From contig NC_009440.1 of assembly GCF_000016605.1 (NCBI RefSeq), forward strand, positions 310,001-374,000: a stretch of DNA of 64,000 nucleotides, written 5' to 3'. Shown here one piece after another: positions 1 through 9,140 of the stretch. Made by a program: the position numbers and the translations under genes. Origin of the DNA: Metallosphaera sedula DSM 5348. Lineage in GTDB: Archaea > Thermoproteota > Thermoprotei_A > Sulfolobales > Sulfolobaceae. Below the pieces are notes generated by a model. The model worked only from the letters and a program-made list of their open reading frames with translations. It had not been told where the DNA came from and searched no databases. Numbering within the stretch: the stretch's first letter is position 1; each line of letters starts with the position of its first letter.

Positions 1-1355
1 GAAGAGAGGGCCCCACAGCTCAATTTTCCTCAGGGGTAGGATCGGTTATTGCGGACTTACTTAAGCTTTCGCCAGAGGACAGAAGGAGGGCGTTAGCTGT
101 GGGTATAGGAGCAGGAATAGGGACTATATTTAAGACGCCCATAGGTGGTGCGCTCCTAGCGTCGGAGATACTTTACAAGAGGGACTTGGAACCCGAGTTA
201 ATTTACCCTGGACTAATTGCCTCCTCGGTGGGATACACGATCTTCGGCATCATTTTTGGTTTTACTCCCGTTTTCGGGTATTATACGGGAACTTTCAATC
301 CCATGAGGTTACCCTTGTACGCCTTGCTCGGGGTAATATCAGGGCTGTTGGCCATCCTTTACGTTAAGTCCTTTTACGGAATATCGGGATTATTCAAGAG
401 ACTAAAGCTTCCCAATCACGTTAAGCCCATGATTGGGGGAGGACTTGCTGGGCTCTTGACCCTTCTTTTTCCCGAGGTTATGGGTACAGGATATGGGTGG
501 ATAAATCTGGCTGAATTCGAGAGATTCTCGTCCTTCTATTCACCTGTATTACCTGTTCTACTTCTGTTGGCACTACTTCCCCTCGTGAAGATTCTAGCTA
601 CCTCGCTCTCTATAGGATCAGGAGGAAGCGGAGGTGTCTTTGCCCCTGGCCTATTTATCGGAGCGTTCTTGGGAGCAGATGTGGGTCTGATTTTTCATTA
701 TCTATTTCCTTCCCTTGTGCCCAACATCGCTCCCTTCGTTATAATAGGCATGATGTCGTTTTTCGCTGCTGCCGGAAAGGTTCCACTATCAGTGATAGTG
801 ATGGTAACTGAAATGACCTCAAGTCTTCAACTACTTCCAGGGGCCATGATAGCCGTGGCCATCTCCTACTTGGTTTCAGGAAATTACACGATCTACAGAA
901 GTCAAGTCCCAACAAGGAGGGATTCTCCAGCCCATAAGAGCGAGTACGAGATCCCCGTCATGCAGAGGCTGAAGGTGGGACAATGCAAGAGATACGACAT
1001 ACGAGTGTCTCCCTCAACTACGGTAGAGGTGGCTCTCAAGGTCATGTTAGACAACAACTTTCTGAGCCTCCCAGTCGTGGACGAATCGAGCAGGTTCATA
1101 GGTATAGTGTATTACAGGGATATCGAAGGGAAGAATCCTTTGGATCAGGTAGGTCGCTACGTGATGAGAGGCTCTCCTCACGTTTCACCTCAATCTTCTC
1201 TGGAACAAGCTTGGGAGATAATGGCTCTAAACAGGAGCAGATGGGTAGCTGTAGTGGACAAGGGAATCTTCCAGGGCATGGTTACCATGGATTCCCTCTT
1301 GGCACTCTATGAGCATGAAGTTAGGGCCCTAACAGATACTTCGCGTGATACATGA
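1..1355 (+). CDS. ClC-family chloride channel/transporter with C-terminal CBS domains (5' truncated by window edge)
   Basis: Membrane ClC protein moving Cl- (or exchanging Cl-/H+). The frame is open from base 3, and the codons before the internal GTG at 99 encode the ClC selectivity motif GREGP followed by TAQFSSG, so the gene begins upstream of the window. A second signature, [12 protein letters not shown], lies at about 600-650. About eight hydrophobic segments follow, then a soluble tail of about 130 residues that looks like two CBS domains (regulatory nucleotide binding). The Glu of GREGP is the usual external gate. By eye the residue matching the internal proton glutamate of E. coli ClC seems to be Ile, which would favour a channel; this needs an alignment. 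Confidence 0.93.
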   Translation, partial: REGPTAQFSSGVGSVIADLLKLSPEDRRRALAVGIGAGIGTIFKTPIGGALLASEILYKRDLEPELIYPGLIASSVGYTIFGIIFGFTPVFGYYTGTFNPMRLPLYALLGVISGLLAILYVKSFYGISGLFKRLKLPNHVKPMIGGGLAGLLTLLFPEVMGTGYGWINLAEFERFSSFYSPVLPVLLLLALLPLVKILATSLSIGSGGSGGVFAPGLFIGAFLGADVGLIFHYLFPSLVPNIAPFVIIGMMSFFAAAGKVPLSVIVMVTEMTSSLQLLPGAMIAVAISYLVSGNYTIYRSQVPTRRDSPAHKSEYEIPVMQRLKVGQCKRYDIRVSPSTTVEVALKVMLDNNFLSLPVVDESSRFIGIVYYRDIEGKNPLDQVGRYVMRGSPHVSPQSSLEQAWEIMALNRSRWVAVVDKGIFQGMVTMDSLLALYEHEVRALTDTSRDT

Positions 1356-1522
1356 ATTTAGCCCTTGAGGGGTACATCGAGAGTTGAGGATATTTGTCTA
1401 AAGGGGCAGAGTAGTCCCAGCCCTCGCCAGCATCTTAACATCAAGAATGTCAAACTGAACAGTAGATAAAGGTTGTATTCTAAGGTATATTCTCTAGATG
1501 AATTGCCGAAACTAGCCACATA

Positions 1523-1531
1523 GTTTTTAAG
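1523..1531 (+). promoter_or_regulatory. TATA box for the glycosyltransferase gene
   Basis: GTTTTTAAG is centred about 30 nt before the ATG at 1557 and no Shine-Dalgarno motif lies in between, which suggests a leaderless or near-leaderless transcript. Confidence 0.5.
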
Positions 1532-1556
1532 CTCCCCTTTATCATGTTAAACCCGA

Positions 1557-2933
1557 ATGAATCAACTAGATGCATTTTATTTAATATTTGGATCGCTAAC
1601 CTTATTCCTTTCACTGGTTTACTTTATTCTAAATTCCTACTTCTCTATTAACGTAAGGATGCCCAGAAGAGTAGACTCGAACAAATTATCTGACGTGACC
1701 GTTCTAATCCCCGTGTATGGGGAAAAGGCGTCAGTGTTTGAGAGAGTGATCTCTGCAGTTGCGGAGCAGGACGTGAAGTTTCTAGTTGTGGGAGACGGTT
1801 GCGATGAGCCCTATAGGTCAATCACCTTTAGGTATGGTGGAAGATTTATCAAGACACCTGCCAGGTCAGGGAAGAGGAATGCCCTAGCCACTGGTATATC
1901 CCACGTGGACACGAAGTTTGTTCTCTTCCTGGATAGCGACACCGTATTGCCCAGTGACGGAGTAAGAAGGATGTTGTCCCTCATGGACGAGGGAGTAGGT
2001 GGGGTAAGCGTTAACGTGAGGAATGTAAAAACTGGAAATACCTTCTACTTAGCAGAACTGATTGAAAGACTAAAGGAGGCCACAATGAGGGCCGTAAATA
2101 GGTCGGGCTATGCAGTTCTTCTGAATGGAAAATGTTCCCTTTATAGGACCGAGTTGGTTAGGCCATTTATCCTTAGTGAAGAGTTCAGAAACCCGAGGTT
2201 CATGGGAAGAAGGGCATTAATAGGAGATGACAAACAACTTACAAACTACGTCATCTCGAGAGGTTATAAGGCATTGCTGGACTTTGAGACCACCGTGTTG
2301 ACTTATCCTCCAGAGAGTGTTAAGAAACTGTACAGACAACTAATTAGATGGTCTAGGGCAAACTACTACTTTTTCTATAGGGAACTGAGGGATGGAACCA
2401 TGTTCAAACGAGGTCCCCTTTACGTTTTCAATTTTCTATACACAACGATTCTTCCATTCCTCGTGATGGGGGTTTCAATCTTTGATATGATTTTCTTGGG
2501 CTCCACAATTGTGGATACGAATCCATCAGATTACGAAGTAGCTCTTCTTCACGGGGGCAACTTCCTCCTTCACTTACCCATCATCTTGGCAAAGAGGATA
2601 GTATTCTCCCTTCTGCTGGGAACTATGACAACTCATTACCCATTTTCCGTGACCCAGTCAGCGTTTATCACTCCGTTCCACTCTGCATTTCACTCAACCC
2701 CTACTTTCCTAGGCCTCCACTTTCCTAGGCTAGGCTTCAAGTATTCTGTTATCTTAATGCATGTGGCAAGCTACCTTACGGCAATTCCCTTCATTTACGC
2801 TCTGTGGAGACTTCTGCACGAGGAAAAGTTGAAGACGCTGGTGATTGGTTCCCTAGCCTTAGCAATTCAACTCGTTGTGAGCATTTACGCGTTACTCACG
2901 ATTTGGGATCAGGACAAGTGGCTGACTAGGTAA
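1557..2933 (+). CDS. Membrane-bound family 2 glycosyltransferase (cellulose/hyaluronan synthase-like)
   Basis: Predicted processive glycosyltransferase acting at the cytoplasmic face of the membrane. An N-terminal membrane segment (residues about 7-29) precedes a GT-A domain with VLIPVYGE, a nucleotide-sugar region VVGDGCD, the DxD metal site in FLDSDT, and the QLIRW motif (Q-x-x-RW) seen in processive GT2 synthases. Four to five C-terminal membrane segments follow. In this group such enzymes may make exopolysaccharide or glycolipids; the substrate cannot be told from the sequence. It stands alone, with its own promoter and no sugar genes nearby. Confidence 0.88.
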   Translation: MNQLDAFYLIFGSLTLFLSLVYFILNSYFSINVRMPRRVDSNKLSDVTVLIPVYGEKASVFERVISAVAEQDVKFLVVGDGCDEPYRSITFRYGGRFIKTPARSGKRNALATGISHVDTKFVLFLDSDTVLPSDGVRRMLSLMDEGVGGVSVNVRNVKTGNTFYLAELIERLKEATMRAVNRSGYAVLLNGKCSLYRTELVRPFILSEEFRNPRFMGRRALIGDDKQLTNYVISRGYKALLDFETTVLTYPPESVKKLYRQLIRWSRANYYFFYRELRDGTMFKRGPLYVFNFLYTTILPFLVMGVSIFDMIFLGSTIVDTNPSDYEVALLHGGNFLLHLPIILAKRIVFSLLLGTMTTHYPFSVTQSAFITPFHSAFHSTPTFLGLHFPRLGFKYSVILMHVASYLTAIPFIYALWRLLHEEKLKTLVIGSLALAIQLVVSIYALLTIWDQDKWLTR

Positions 2934-2993
2934 CTACACAAGTTAACTTAGAGAATTTCTAGATTTAAATAGTTCATACTTGTTGATAAATTG

Positions 2994-3004
2994 GTTTATA
3001 TATC
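2994..3004 (+). promoter_or_regulatory. TATA box for the peroxiredoxin gene
   Basis: GTTTATATATC is centred about 25 nt before the ATG at 3024. It overlaps an in-frame TTG at 2991, so that upstream TTG is promoter rather than start codon. Confidence 0.65.
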
Positions 3005-3023
3005 CATCTTCTTAATAAAGCCC

Positions 3024-3491
3024 ATGCCAGAAATAGGTCAAATTGCACCGGACGTAGAACTAGTGGATACAGACCTGAAGAAAGTAAAGATCTCCGATTT
3101 TAGGGGAAAAGTGGTAGTACTAGCTTTCTACCCAGGGGCCTTCACTTCTGTATGTACAAAGGAAATGTGCACGTTTAGGGATTCCATGGCCAAGTTCAAC
3201 GAGGTAAATGCTGTAGTTCTTGGAATTAGTGTGGATCCCCCATTCAGCAACAAGGCATTCAAGGAAGCCAACAAGCTTAACTTCACCATACTAAGCGATT
3301 ACAAGAGAGACGCTGTGAAGGCATATGGCGTCGACATGGAATTTCTACCTCTTCCTGGGTACGTTCTAGCTAAGAGGGCGGTTTTCATACTGGACAAGAA
3401 CGGCAAGATTGTGTATAAGTGGGTAGGAAAGGAGTTAGCCAACGAGCCAAACTACGCGGAAATAGAAGAGGTAGTAAGAAAATTGAAGTAA
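3024..3491 (+). CDS. bcp: Peroxiredoxin, Bcp/AhpC-TSA family (atypical 2-Cys)
   Basis: Cytosolic thiol peroxidase of 155 residues reducing H2O2 and organic hydroperoxides. The thioredoxin fold carries FYPGAFTSVCTKEMC: C44 is the likely peroxidatic Cys and C49, five residues on, the resolving Cys, the CxxxxC spacing of Bcp-type enzymes known in Sulfolobus. The upstream TTG start (2991) is rejected because a TATA box covers it; ATG 3024 is correctly spaced for a leaderless mRNA. Monocistronic, followed by T-runs. Peroxide defence is expected in an aerobic metal/sulfur oxidiser. Confidence 0.93.
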   Translation: MPEIGQIAPDVELVDTDLKKVKISDFRGKVVVLAFYPGAFTSVCTKEMCTFRDSMAKFNEVNAVVLGISVDPPFSNKAFKEANKLNFTILSDYKRDAVKAYGVDMEFLPLPGYVLAKRAVFILDKNGKIVYKWVGKELANEPNYAEIEEVVRKLK

Positions 3492-3513
3492 TTTTTCTCT
3501 CCTGATATTTTTT
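3492..3513 (+). terminator. T-rich terminator after the peroxiredoxin gene
   Basis: Runs of five T (3492-3496) and six T (3508-3513) directly follow the stop codon, as expected for an archaeal oligo-T terminator. Confidence 0.5.
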
Positions 3514-3522
3514 CCCTTTCTG

Positions 3523-3795
3523 CTAACTTGATCCAGTTCCGCAACCACAGTATCCGTACTCATCTATTTCCAGGTTGCAGACTGGGCAAACATAGCCTGT
3601 TCCTGTCGTCTCATGGCACATTTTCCCGTACTGAGAAAGGTGGGGATTCATTAGGCTCTGATACGGGTCTGAGCTACGGCTTGTGAGCCTTATTCTCCAC
3701 GATTTCCTATCCTCCTTAACGAGGGTGAACTCTATTTCCATATCGTTCCCAGTCTTACTAACCGTTGAATCATGTCTCAAGTAAACTTTTCTCAT
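3523..3795 (-). CDS. Small protein with C-terminal zinc-ribbon-like cysteine cluster
   Basis: Unrecognised 90-residue protein. The first 60 residues are polar and beta-rich with many charged residues; the end holds five Cys and one His (CH...CPVCNLEIDEYGYCGCG), which looks like a zinc knuckle or ribbon. It could be a nucleic-acid- or protein-binding adaptor, but no function can be assigned. It converges on the peroxiredoxin gene. Its promoter holds a TATA sequence enclosed by a perfect inverted repeat (3812-3831), so it may be tightly controlled. Confidence 0.7.
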   Translation of the reverse strand: MRKVYLRHDSTVSKTGNDMEIEFTLVKEDRKSWRIRLTSRSSDPYQSLMNPHLSQYGKMCHETTGTGYVCPVCNLEIDEYGYCGCGTGSS

Positions 3796-3811
3796 AAATC
3801 ATCATTTCCTC

Positions 3812-3831
3812 ACAGGTATTAATAAACCTGT
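3812..3831 (-). promoter_or_regulatory. TATA box enclosed by inverted repeat (possible operator)
   Basis: ACAGGT and ACCTGT form perfect 6-bp arms around an 8-bp AT core. Read on the minus strand the core is a TATA box about 27 nt before the ATG at 3795. A dimeric repressor bound here would block TBP. Confidence 0.5.
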
Positions 3832-4193
3832 CTGTGAATTATCTAAAAAATTTTAATCATTTAAAAGACGAGTGATTGTTTCAACAATTTAAGCAGGATA
3901 GTCAATCCAGTGAAGTATAGAGAGTTTCGTTACTATGACGTGTGAATCACTCCCGCCGTCACGACATGTAGCTTCTGGTATTTCGATTGGTATATATTGA
4001 TGTTCCGAGATAATATCTTATTAGTTATGTTTAAAATTAAAAATCATAATCAGAGAGAACATTTTAGTCATGATAAATCTTGATATACTTTAACATTATT
4101 AACTTAATATTTATAATCTAAATTTACATCGGTCTTAAATAAAAGGTCTACTATAATATAAAAATTACTTATTAATCTAAATTTCCTAGGAAG

Positions 4194-4203
4194 ACTTAAA
4201 TAA
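4194..4203 (+). promoter_or_regulatory. TATA box for the APC permease
   Basis: ACTTAAATAA is centred 26 nt before the ATG at 4225; no Shine-Dalgarno motif is present. Confidence 0.55.
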
Positions 4204-4224
4204 CATTAATGGTATGTTACCTTT

Positions 4225-5844
4225 ATGTCCGACGGTAAAGGAATGAAAAAAGAAATTGGATTAACTTCACTAATAATCATAGGCTTAGCCTCTGCCGTAG
4301 CTACTGCCATATTCTTTAGTCCATTACAAATGACGGAGGTAGCAGGGCCAGGAAGCTTAATTGCTTGGATAATAGCTATTCTATTCTACGTAACTATTTC
4401 AATAACATACATAGAATTATCACAAACCTATGCAGAGGCGGGAGGTCCATCCAGATATTCAATTTATAGTCATGGAGCTGTAACCAACTTAATTAACGCC
4501 ATGGCGGATCTTCTTTGGTACTTGTTCATTCCTCCCATAGAGGCATTCGCCACAATAGAGGGACTCGACTACATTTTCCCATCCTTACTCGATTCCCAAG
4601 GATTTCCCACCCTTGAGGGGGCCATTGTAGGAGTTATCCTTATGTTTGCTTACATTCCCTTCAACTATTACGGAGTGAAGACCTTCTCTAGAATCACGTC
4701 AGGATTTGGAACAGTAAAATACATCATTTACATCTTGCCGGCGTTTCTCCTCCTGCTAGTCTTCTTCAACGTCAAGAACTTCACAGCCTATGGCTTTCTG
4801 CCCTTTGGAGTTGCCGGAATATTTTCTTCAATGCCCTATGCCATGTTCGCCTTTGGAGGTGCCAGAGTAATACCGGATTTCGCAGAGGAAGTTAAGAAAA
4901 AGACATACTTAATTTATGCACTTATCATAACGGTGATTGGAGAAGGTCTAGTTTATCTGCTCTTTGATTTCACTTTCATAGCCAATCTAGACTGGACAAA
5001 GCTAGGACTTACACCTGGGAACTGGGCGTCCCTAAACAAGGTGGTGGGGAATCCCTTCATTGTTCTAGCTAGTACCCATCATTCCGGTCTAGGTCAGATA
5101 GCTCTTCTGCTCTTGCTTATTGGGGGTATAGTGGGGCCTTTCCTAACGGGTTACGTATACATGGGAGGCGGAGCTAGGGTTCTGTTTGCTTCGGCAAGAT
5201 CTGGGTTCCTTCACGAGAAGTTTAAGGCTCTTCATAGTAAGTACGCAATACCCTATTGGGGTCTGATACTCTTTGCCATAGTGGGGGCAGTCATAGCATT
5301 CCTTTTCGCTCCAGTGCCTAGCATTTACGGTCTTATAGATGATGCAACAGTTGCAGGGTACATTGGTTTCGCTACCAATCCGGTTGCCATGATGGTACTG
5401 AGGATGCAGGGAGTGACTAAGTGGAAGATTAAAGGAGGATCTATCATCTCCCCAATTGCCTTTGCTGCATCCTCACTTATCGTATTTTGGAGCGGATGGC
5501 CTGCGGTTCCGTATTCAGTCATCATTCTCGCCATAATTACGGCCATATTGGGGATAGTGGGAAAGGTAACTGAGGGACTAAAGGAGTCTACTTGGTATAT
5601 TGGCTATATAGCGTTCTTAACCTTCATGACCTATATAGGATCAGATGGAGCACTCTCGTTGGTACCATATTTGACCGCAACCCTAATTACTGTTATAGTG
5701 TCTCTAGTTCTTTTCTATCCACTGGGAATATATCAGGGATTGAGGGAGAGAAACTATCTCTACCACAAAGAGGCCTCTGCCCCCGAAGAGGGAGAGGCCT
5801 CTGCCCCCGAAGAGGGACTTGAAAGCGAAGAAGGTGGAAGATAA
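4225..5844 (+). CDS. APC-superfamily amino acid permease
   Basis: Cytoplasmic-membrane transporter with about 12 hydrophobic segments, probably a proton-coupled importer of amino acids or related organic cations. The N-terminus ([17 protein letters not shown], then an SRYSIY region) has the APC fold signature. Length 539 is slightly long owing to an acidic cytoplasmic tail that contains a perfect 24-bp tandem duplication (5770-5817), giving EASAPEEG twice. The start is ATG 4225, well placed for a leaderless mRNA. Stop codons of this and the convergent molybdoprotein gene are directly adjacent. Substrate unknown. Confidence 0.88.
   Translation: MSDGKGMKKEIGLTSLIIIGLASAVATAIFFSPLQMTEVAGPGSLIAWIIAILFYVTISITYIELSQTYAEAGGPSRYSIYSHGAVTNLINAMADLLWYLFIPPIEAFATIEGLDYIFPSLLDSQGFPTLEGAIVGVILMFAYIPFNYYGVKTFSRITSGFGTVKYIIYILPAFLLLLVFFNVKNFTAYGFLPFGVAGIFSSMPYAMFAFGGARVIPDFAEEVKKKTYLIYALIITVIGEGLVYLLFDFTFIANLDWTKLGLTPGNWASLNKVVGNPFIVLASTHHSGLGQIALLLLLIGGIVGPFLTGYVYMGGGARVLFASARSGFLHEKFKALHSKYAIPYWGLILFAIVGAVIAFLFAPVPSIYGLIDDATVAGYIGFATNPVAMMVLRMQGVTKWKIKGGSIISPIAFAASSLIVFWSGWPAVPYSVIILAIITAILGIVGKVTEGLKESTWYIGYIAFLTFMTYIGSDGALSLVPYLTATLITVIVSLVLFYPLGIYQGLRERNYLYHKEASAPEEGEASAPEEGLESEEGGR
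5770..5817 (+). repeat. 24-bp perfect tandem duplication in permease tail
   Basis: Two identical 24-bp units (5770-5793 and 5794-5817) encode EASAPEEG twice in frame. Identity at silent positions points to a recent slippage event. Confidence 0.9.
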
Positions 5845-6447
5845 CTAGATAATAGGTCTCTTTTTACTATGCCTTCCCCAGAATCCCTTGAACCTTTCCT
5901 CATCCCACACGTTGCCCCTCTCGTGATATCCCCTTTCCTCCCAATATCCGTCCACGTACTCAGGGATAAGTTCCATTGCGGTTACCCACTTTGCACTCTT
6001 CCATCCATAAAGGTGAGGAAAGAATGGCCTGGCTGGAAATCCCTCCTCCTTTGTTAGGGGTCTGCCATTCATCATTAGGACTAGGATTGAGTCCTCATTC
6101 ATTACGTCTTCAAGAGGTACCGTAGCAGTATATCCATCCAGTGAGTAGAATATCACCCACTTTGCCTCAGGCTTTGGGGAGGCCCTTTCCACGAGTCTTT
6201 TCAAGTTTATTCCTTTCCAGGACACATCCAGAACGCTCCAACCGGTGACGCAGTGGAAATCCCTCTTGTACTCCATGTCCATCATGTTCAGAAGTTCCTG
6301 GTAGGTGAAGCTTAACTCCCTCTCTACCATCCCTGTTATCTTGAACCTGTACTCCTCTACGTTAACCTCAGGGACACCAAGGGCCGCGTAGTATATGAAC
6401 CTCTTGATGGGACGTTGCCCTGGTGGCATTTGTTTTTGGTTTTCCAT
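5845..6447 (-). CDS. Sulfite oxidase-like molybdopterin-binding oxidoreductase
   Basis: Cytosolic molybdoprotein of 200 residues with the sulfite oxidase molybdopterin fold. [14 protein letters not shown] carries the Cys (C66) that should ligate Mo; [15 protein letters not shown] matches the conserved segment before the C-terminus. No heme domain, no Tat signal, no dimerisation domain, so it is close to the minimal size (YedY-like core). It is divergent from doxD-doxA, which suggests a role as sulfite:acceptor oxidoreductase in inorganic sulfur oxidation; the substrate is inferred from context, since related proteins reduce methionine sulfoxide or other S/N-oxides. Confidence 0.85.
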   Translation of the reverse strand: MENQKQMPPGQRPIKRFIYYAALGVPEVNVEEYRFKITGMVERELSFTYQELLNMMDMEYKRDFHCVTGWSVLDVSWKGINLKRLVERASPKPEAKWVIFYSLDGYTATVPLEDVMNEDSILVLMMNGRPLTKEEGFPARPFFPHLYGWKSAKWVTAMELIPEYVDGYWEERGYHERGNVWDEERFKGFWGRHSKKRPII

Positions 6448-6507
6448 AATTACACGGTGTTAATGATCAATAAAAACATGCGTAAGAATTTCCTTCACGT
6501 ATACGCG

Positions 6508-6521
6508 AGAGTCACGACTCT
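6508..6521. promoter_or_regulatory. Inverted repeat in the molybdoprotein/doxD divergent region
   Basis: AGAGTC-AC-GACTCT, a perfect 6+2+6 palindrome between two divergent sulfur-oxidation genes, is a candidate shared operator. A TATA-like ATTATAAAG follows at about 6544-6552. Confidence 0.35.
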
Positions 6522-6668
6522 GATGTAATTTAAAACACATCGGCATTATAAAGTTCTTTCTCTCGAAATGGAAAAATGAATGATAGTTAGCTATTTAAGT
6601 TTTTATAGTTTTAACTTTATTTAAGAAAAATTTAAATTACCTCTCCCAAAGCTTGATTCAGTGATAAC

Positions 6669-7217
6669 ATGGCGGAGAAACAGGGTTTGAATCCCGGAAA
6701 TTCAACGAGGATGGAGTACTTGTTCCCTATCAGGTTCGCAGTGGGATGGATGTTTCTCGATGGAGGACTTAGGAAGGCCGTGCTAAAGCCAGCTAAGTTG
6801 GATCCGAACTCCTCCTCCTTCGTTGGAGGGAAGTTAGTAAACTTCCTGCCACATGCAGGTCCCTTCAAGCCCTTTCTTTTAATGACATTGGAGAATAGGG
6901 GACTCGACGTTACGTTCCTAACAGCATTTAGCTACATAGAGATAATTGCTGGGCTATTTCTTGTGATAGGATTCTTAACTAGGTTATCAGCTCTAGCTGC
7001 GCTCTTCATGTCAGTGGGTTTCGCACCAGCTTACTGGTTAGGATCCACTTGTGAAGATGAATGGCAAATAGGTGCTCTTCTCACAGCAGGTTCCGTAGTG
7101 CTAATGCTTACTGCTACGGGTAGGGTATTCGGGTTAGATAGCGTCCTTTACAAGAAGTTTGGCGACAGGCCTCTTTCCAAGAGGATTCCCATACTCAACA
7201 TGATAAAGCTGTGGTGA
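6669..7217 (+). CDS. doxD: Thiosulfate:quinone oxidoreductase subunit DoxD
   Basis: Integral membrane subunit of thiosulfate:quinone oxidoreductase, which oxidises thiosulfate to tetrathionate and passes electrons to caldariella quinone. About four membrane segments with the DoxD pattern: [15 protein letters not shown], the conserved ALITLF-like helices and the [12 protein letters not shown] loop. Length 182 is normal. The ATG at 6669 follows GTGAT; AT-rich TATA candidates lie at about 6613-6638. It overlaps the doxA start, so the two are translationally coupled, as in Acidianus ambivalens and Metallosphaera. Confidence 0.93.
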   Translation: MAEKQGLNPGNSTRMEYLFPIRFAVGWMFLDGGLRKAVLKPAKLDPNSSSFVGGKLVNFLPHAGPFKPFLLMTLENRGLDVTFLTAFSYIEIIAGLFLVIGFLTRLSALAALFMSVGFAPAYWLGSTCEDEWQIGALLTAGSVVLMLTATGRVFGLDSVLYKKFGDRPLSKRIPILNMIKLW

Positions 7218-7723
7218 TCAAATTGGATAGAACATCCATCATAGCTCTAGTGTTTGGAATCCTTGTCATTGGATTCATTCTAGGCACAGGTCAATGGGCA
7301 TATGGTAATGTCGTGGGACCACTGGTTAATTACTCGAAGTTGCCTAAGCTAGAAATAACCTACATCACAGCTAAGGATCAGGGTAATCAGACGCTGTTGA
7401 TAATGAATATTACTGACGTGAACGGTCCAGACGCGTATCCAGCATCAGCTCCTCTCATGGAAATTTACAACTCAACGTGGCATACTTATCTGAATTCCTC
7501 GGAAATCGCCAACTACACGGTCAAGGTAATTCAAGCTCCATGGAATGAGAACAAGAAGGATTATGTTAACTGGTACACAGGGTTTGCCATAGTTCTCGGA
7601 AGTGAGGCTCAGTTCCAACTACTCCTTCCAATTCACCTCAGCCCAGGAACTTACCACGTCAAGTTGTACACACCAGCAATCAGTCAGAAGTCAATGGCAA
7701 TAGCTAATTTCACTATAAGTTAA
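7211..7723 (+). CDS. doxA: Thiosulfate:quinone oxidoreductase subunit DoxA
   Basis: Partner of DoxD. One N-terminal membrane anchor (residues about 9-28) precedes a domain of about 135 residues facing the pseudoperiplasm, with seven N-glycosylation sequons (for example NYS, NIT, NST, NFT), in line with the glycosylated subunits reported for the Acidianus enzyme. Start is GTG 7211 or GTG 7214; the latter gives a GTGA overlap with the doxD stop. T-run terminator follows at once, so the operon is doxDA only. Confidence 0.92.
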   Translation: MVIKLDRTSIIALVFGILVIGFILGTGQWAYGNVVGPLVNYSKLPKLEITYITAKDQGNQTLLIMNITDVNGPDAYPASAPLMEIYNSTWHTYLNSSEIANYTVKVIQAPWNENKKDYVNWYTGFAIVLGSEAQFQLLLPIHLSPGTYHVKLYTPAISQKSMAIANFTIS

Positions 7724-7729
7724 TTTTTT
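7724..7729 (+). terminator. T-run terminator after doxA
   Basis: Six T directly after the TAA stop. Confidence 0.5.
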
Positions 7730-7750
7730 CCTATCAGTCTTTGGCTTAAG

Positions 7751-7761
7751 ATTTTATATAA
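7751..7761 (+). promoter_or_regulatory. TATA box for the small membrane protein after doxA
   Basis: ATTTTATATAA is centred about 25 nt before ATG 7781, so that ATG rather than the upstream TTG (7766) is taken as start. Confidence 0.6.
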
Positions 7762-7780
7762 CGGATTGATAAACTATGTC

Positions 7781-8218
7781 ATGAGAAGAAACGTAGTTAT
7801 CGTGGGGGGTATAATTCTTTTAATTGGACTAGCGATAGCGATTGGGGGATTCTTTCTAGCCAAGTCTGGGATTCAGATAACCCAGGTTTCGCTATCACCG
7901 AGTCAAGGAAAGACTTTCCCCCTTAAGAGCGGGGTCAATAGCGTGAGCATAGGTTATAATACATCGTTACCACCGAAAGTGGAGATTACGGGTAATGTCA
8001 TCACTACATCATCGTCCAAAAACGTCGAGGCCCTACTCATCAACGGAACTTCCCCAAGTGTATATGTTGAAGATAACTCCACTACCCCTATGCAGGTAAC
8101 CCTTGTTATGACCCAGTTGAACTCCTCCATAGAAGCTGGAGGACTGGCGTTCATTCTGGGCGTTGTAGTATTCTTTGTGGGACTTGGCATACTAATATAT
8201 GGTCTCATAAGGAGATAG
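7781..8218 (+). CDS. Small two-helix membrane protein with exposed sequon-rich loop
   Basis: Unrecognised 145-residue protein. Membrane segments lie at residues about 5-27 and 115-140; the roughly 85 residues between are Ser/Thr/Asn-rich with several N-glycosylation sequons and should lie outside. It ends in a basic RR. It sits 57 bp after doxA but has its own TATA box. The protein at 62940-63416 has the same architecture and also lies beside a sulfur-transfer gene, so the two may form a small Sulfolobales family. Confidence 0.7.
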   Translation: MRRNVVIVGGIILLIGLAIAIGGFFLAKSGIQITQVSLSPSQGKTFPLKSGVNSVSIGYNTSLPPKVEITGNVITTSSSKNVEALLINGTSPSVYVEDNSTTPMQVTLVMTQLNSSIEAGGLAFILGVVVFFVGLGILIYGLIRR

Positions 8219-8367
8219 CTCCTAGTGAGAGACAAAAAGTATAGAAGGCAATGATTAAGTTCGTCGTAGAGGCCTTCCTGTGATGAAGATCCCAAAGTTG
8301 ATTACCGAGACTGTATGTGCAAATGTTCTAACTCTGGAGTTTACAGCAATTTAATCAAGTCTCAAGG

Positions 8368-9036
8368 TTAACTATCCTTATCACATTTGGCCCTATACAG
8401 GCAAAAATCACACTGCCACCTCATATCATCCCTTAACTTAGCCTCAGGTTCTGGAACTTTCCTTTCCTTGATAGCCCTATGAAGGAGTTCAGCTCTCTCC
8501 ATAGTTTTCAGATAGAGTTGCTCATCGAAATCGAGGATAAACTCCTCCATTTCGAAGTTGGACCTATCCACGTAAAGGAGAACTCCCTTCGACTTGGGAA
8601 AGGCCTTCATGTAGAGATTGAGTTGAGCCCTATGTTCGAGTCTTGGTAAGTACCCGTTCCTAACCTTGTGCTGAAGGTTATCCACGCTCTTAACCTCCAC
8701 AAGGTACCTCTCCTTCGTGAATTCAATCACGATGAGGTCATCAGCCCTTCCCGAGATCACTATTTCGTGGTTGGTCGGGTGAGGGATCCTCAAGGGTAGT
8801 TCACTGGTGACCTTCACGCTATCCTCCTTCTTCAGTATCTCAGCTACGAGTTCGTGAAGCGCCTCTCCCAGGACAGTAAACCTCGCTGAATCAATTCCAG
8901 AAAGAACAGGCGAAGTCCTATCATAGTACTGCTTCCTCAGGCAATTCCAGATCTTGGAAGGCCAATACTCACCTTCATACGGTTGCTTAAACTCGTCATC
9001 AACAATATGCTTGTAAATAATTTCCTTCACAACCAC
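8368..9036 (-). CDS. Cas4-like RecB-family PD-(D/E)XK nuclease with Fe-S cysteines (no CRISPR context)
   Basis: 222-residue protein with the Cas4/RecB nuclease core: GRADDLIVIE and YLVEVKSV supply Asp and E-x-K, and QLNLY the Q-x-x-x-Y motif. One Cys near the N-terminus (C32) and C209-x2-C212-x5-C218 at the end match the four [4Fe-4S] ligands of Cas4 and AddB. Expected to be a DNA exonuclease. No cas genes or repeats are near, so it is a solo Cas4 that may serve DNA repair or processing. Start GTG 9036 has a TATA box (about 9057-9066) at leaderless distance. Confidence 0.83.
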   Translation of the reverse strand: MVVKEIIYKHIVDDEFKQPYEGEYWPSKIWNCLRKQYYDRTSPVLSGIDSARFTVLGEALHELVAEILKKEDSVKVTSELPLRIPHPTNHEIVISGRADDLIVIEFTKERYLVEVKSVDNLQHKVRNGYLPRLEHRAQLNLYMKAFPKSKGVLLYVDRSNFEMEEFILDFDEQLYLKTMERAELLHRAIKERKVPEPEAKLRDDMRWQCDFCLYRAKCDKDS

Positions 9037-9140
9037 ATGATGTATTCATGATCCAGGAATAAAAGGGGATTCGTTGCTCTTCTCTAGTAGAACTCCCAAA
9101 AGGAGTTACAACTTTATTATTTTAGGGCGGATACTATAAT

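Larger units (their letters stand above)
3796..4224. other. 429-bp AT-rich intergenic region with divergent promoters
   Basis: No gene of useful length is visible on either strand. It holds the TATA/operator of the zinc protein (3812-3831), a second short inverted repeat ATTGTT-TC-AACAAT (3875-3888), and the promoter of the permease near its right end. The middle (about 3990-4190) is very AT-rich with several TATA-like stretches but nothing else I can interpret. Confidence 0.6.

Noticed and set aside
983-1312. 109-codon plus-strand ORF
   Set aside because: Lies entirely inside the ClC gene in another frame with arginine-rich, low-complexity product; a shadow ORF.
99-1355. ClC gene starting at GTG 99
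   Set aside because: The same frame upstream to base 3 encodes GREGP and further ClC sequence, so GTG 99 is internal.
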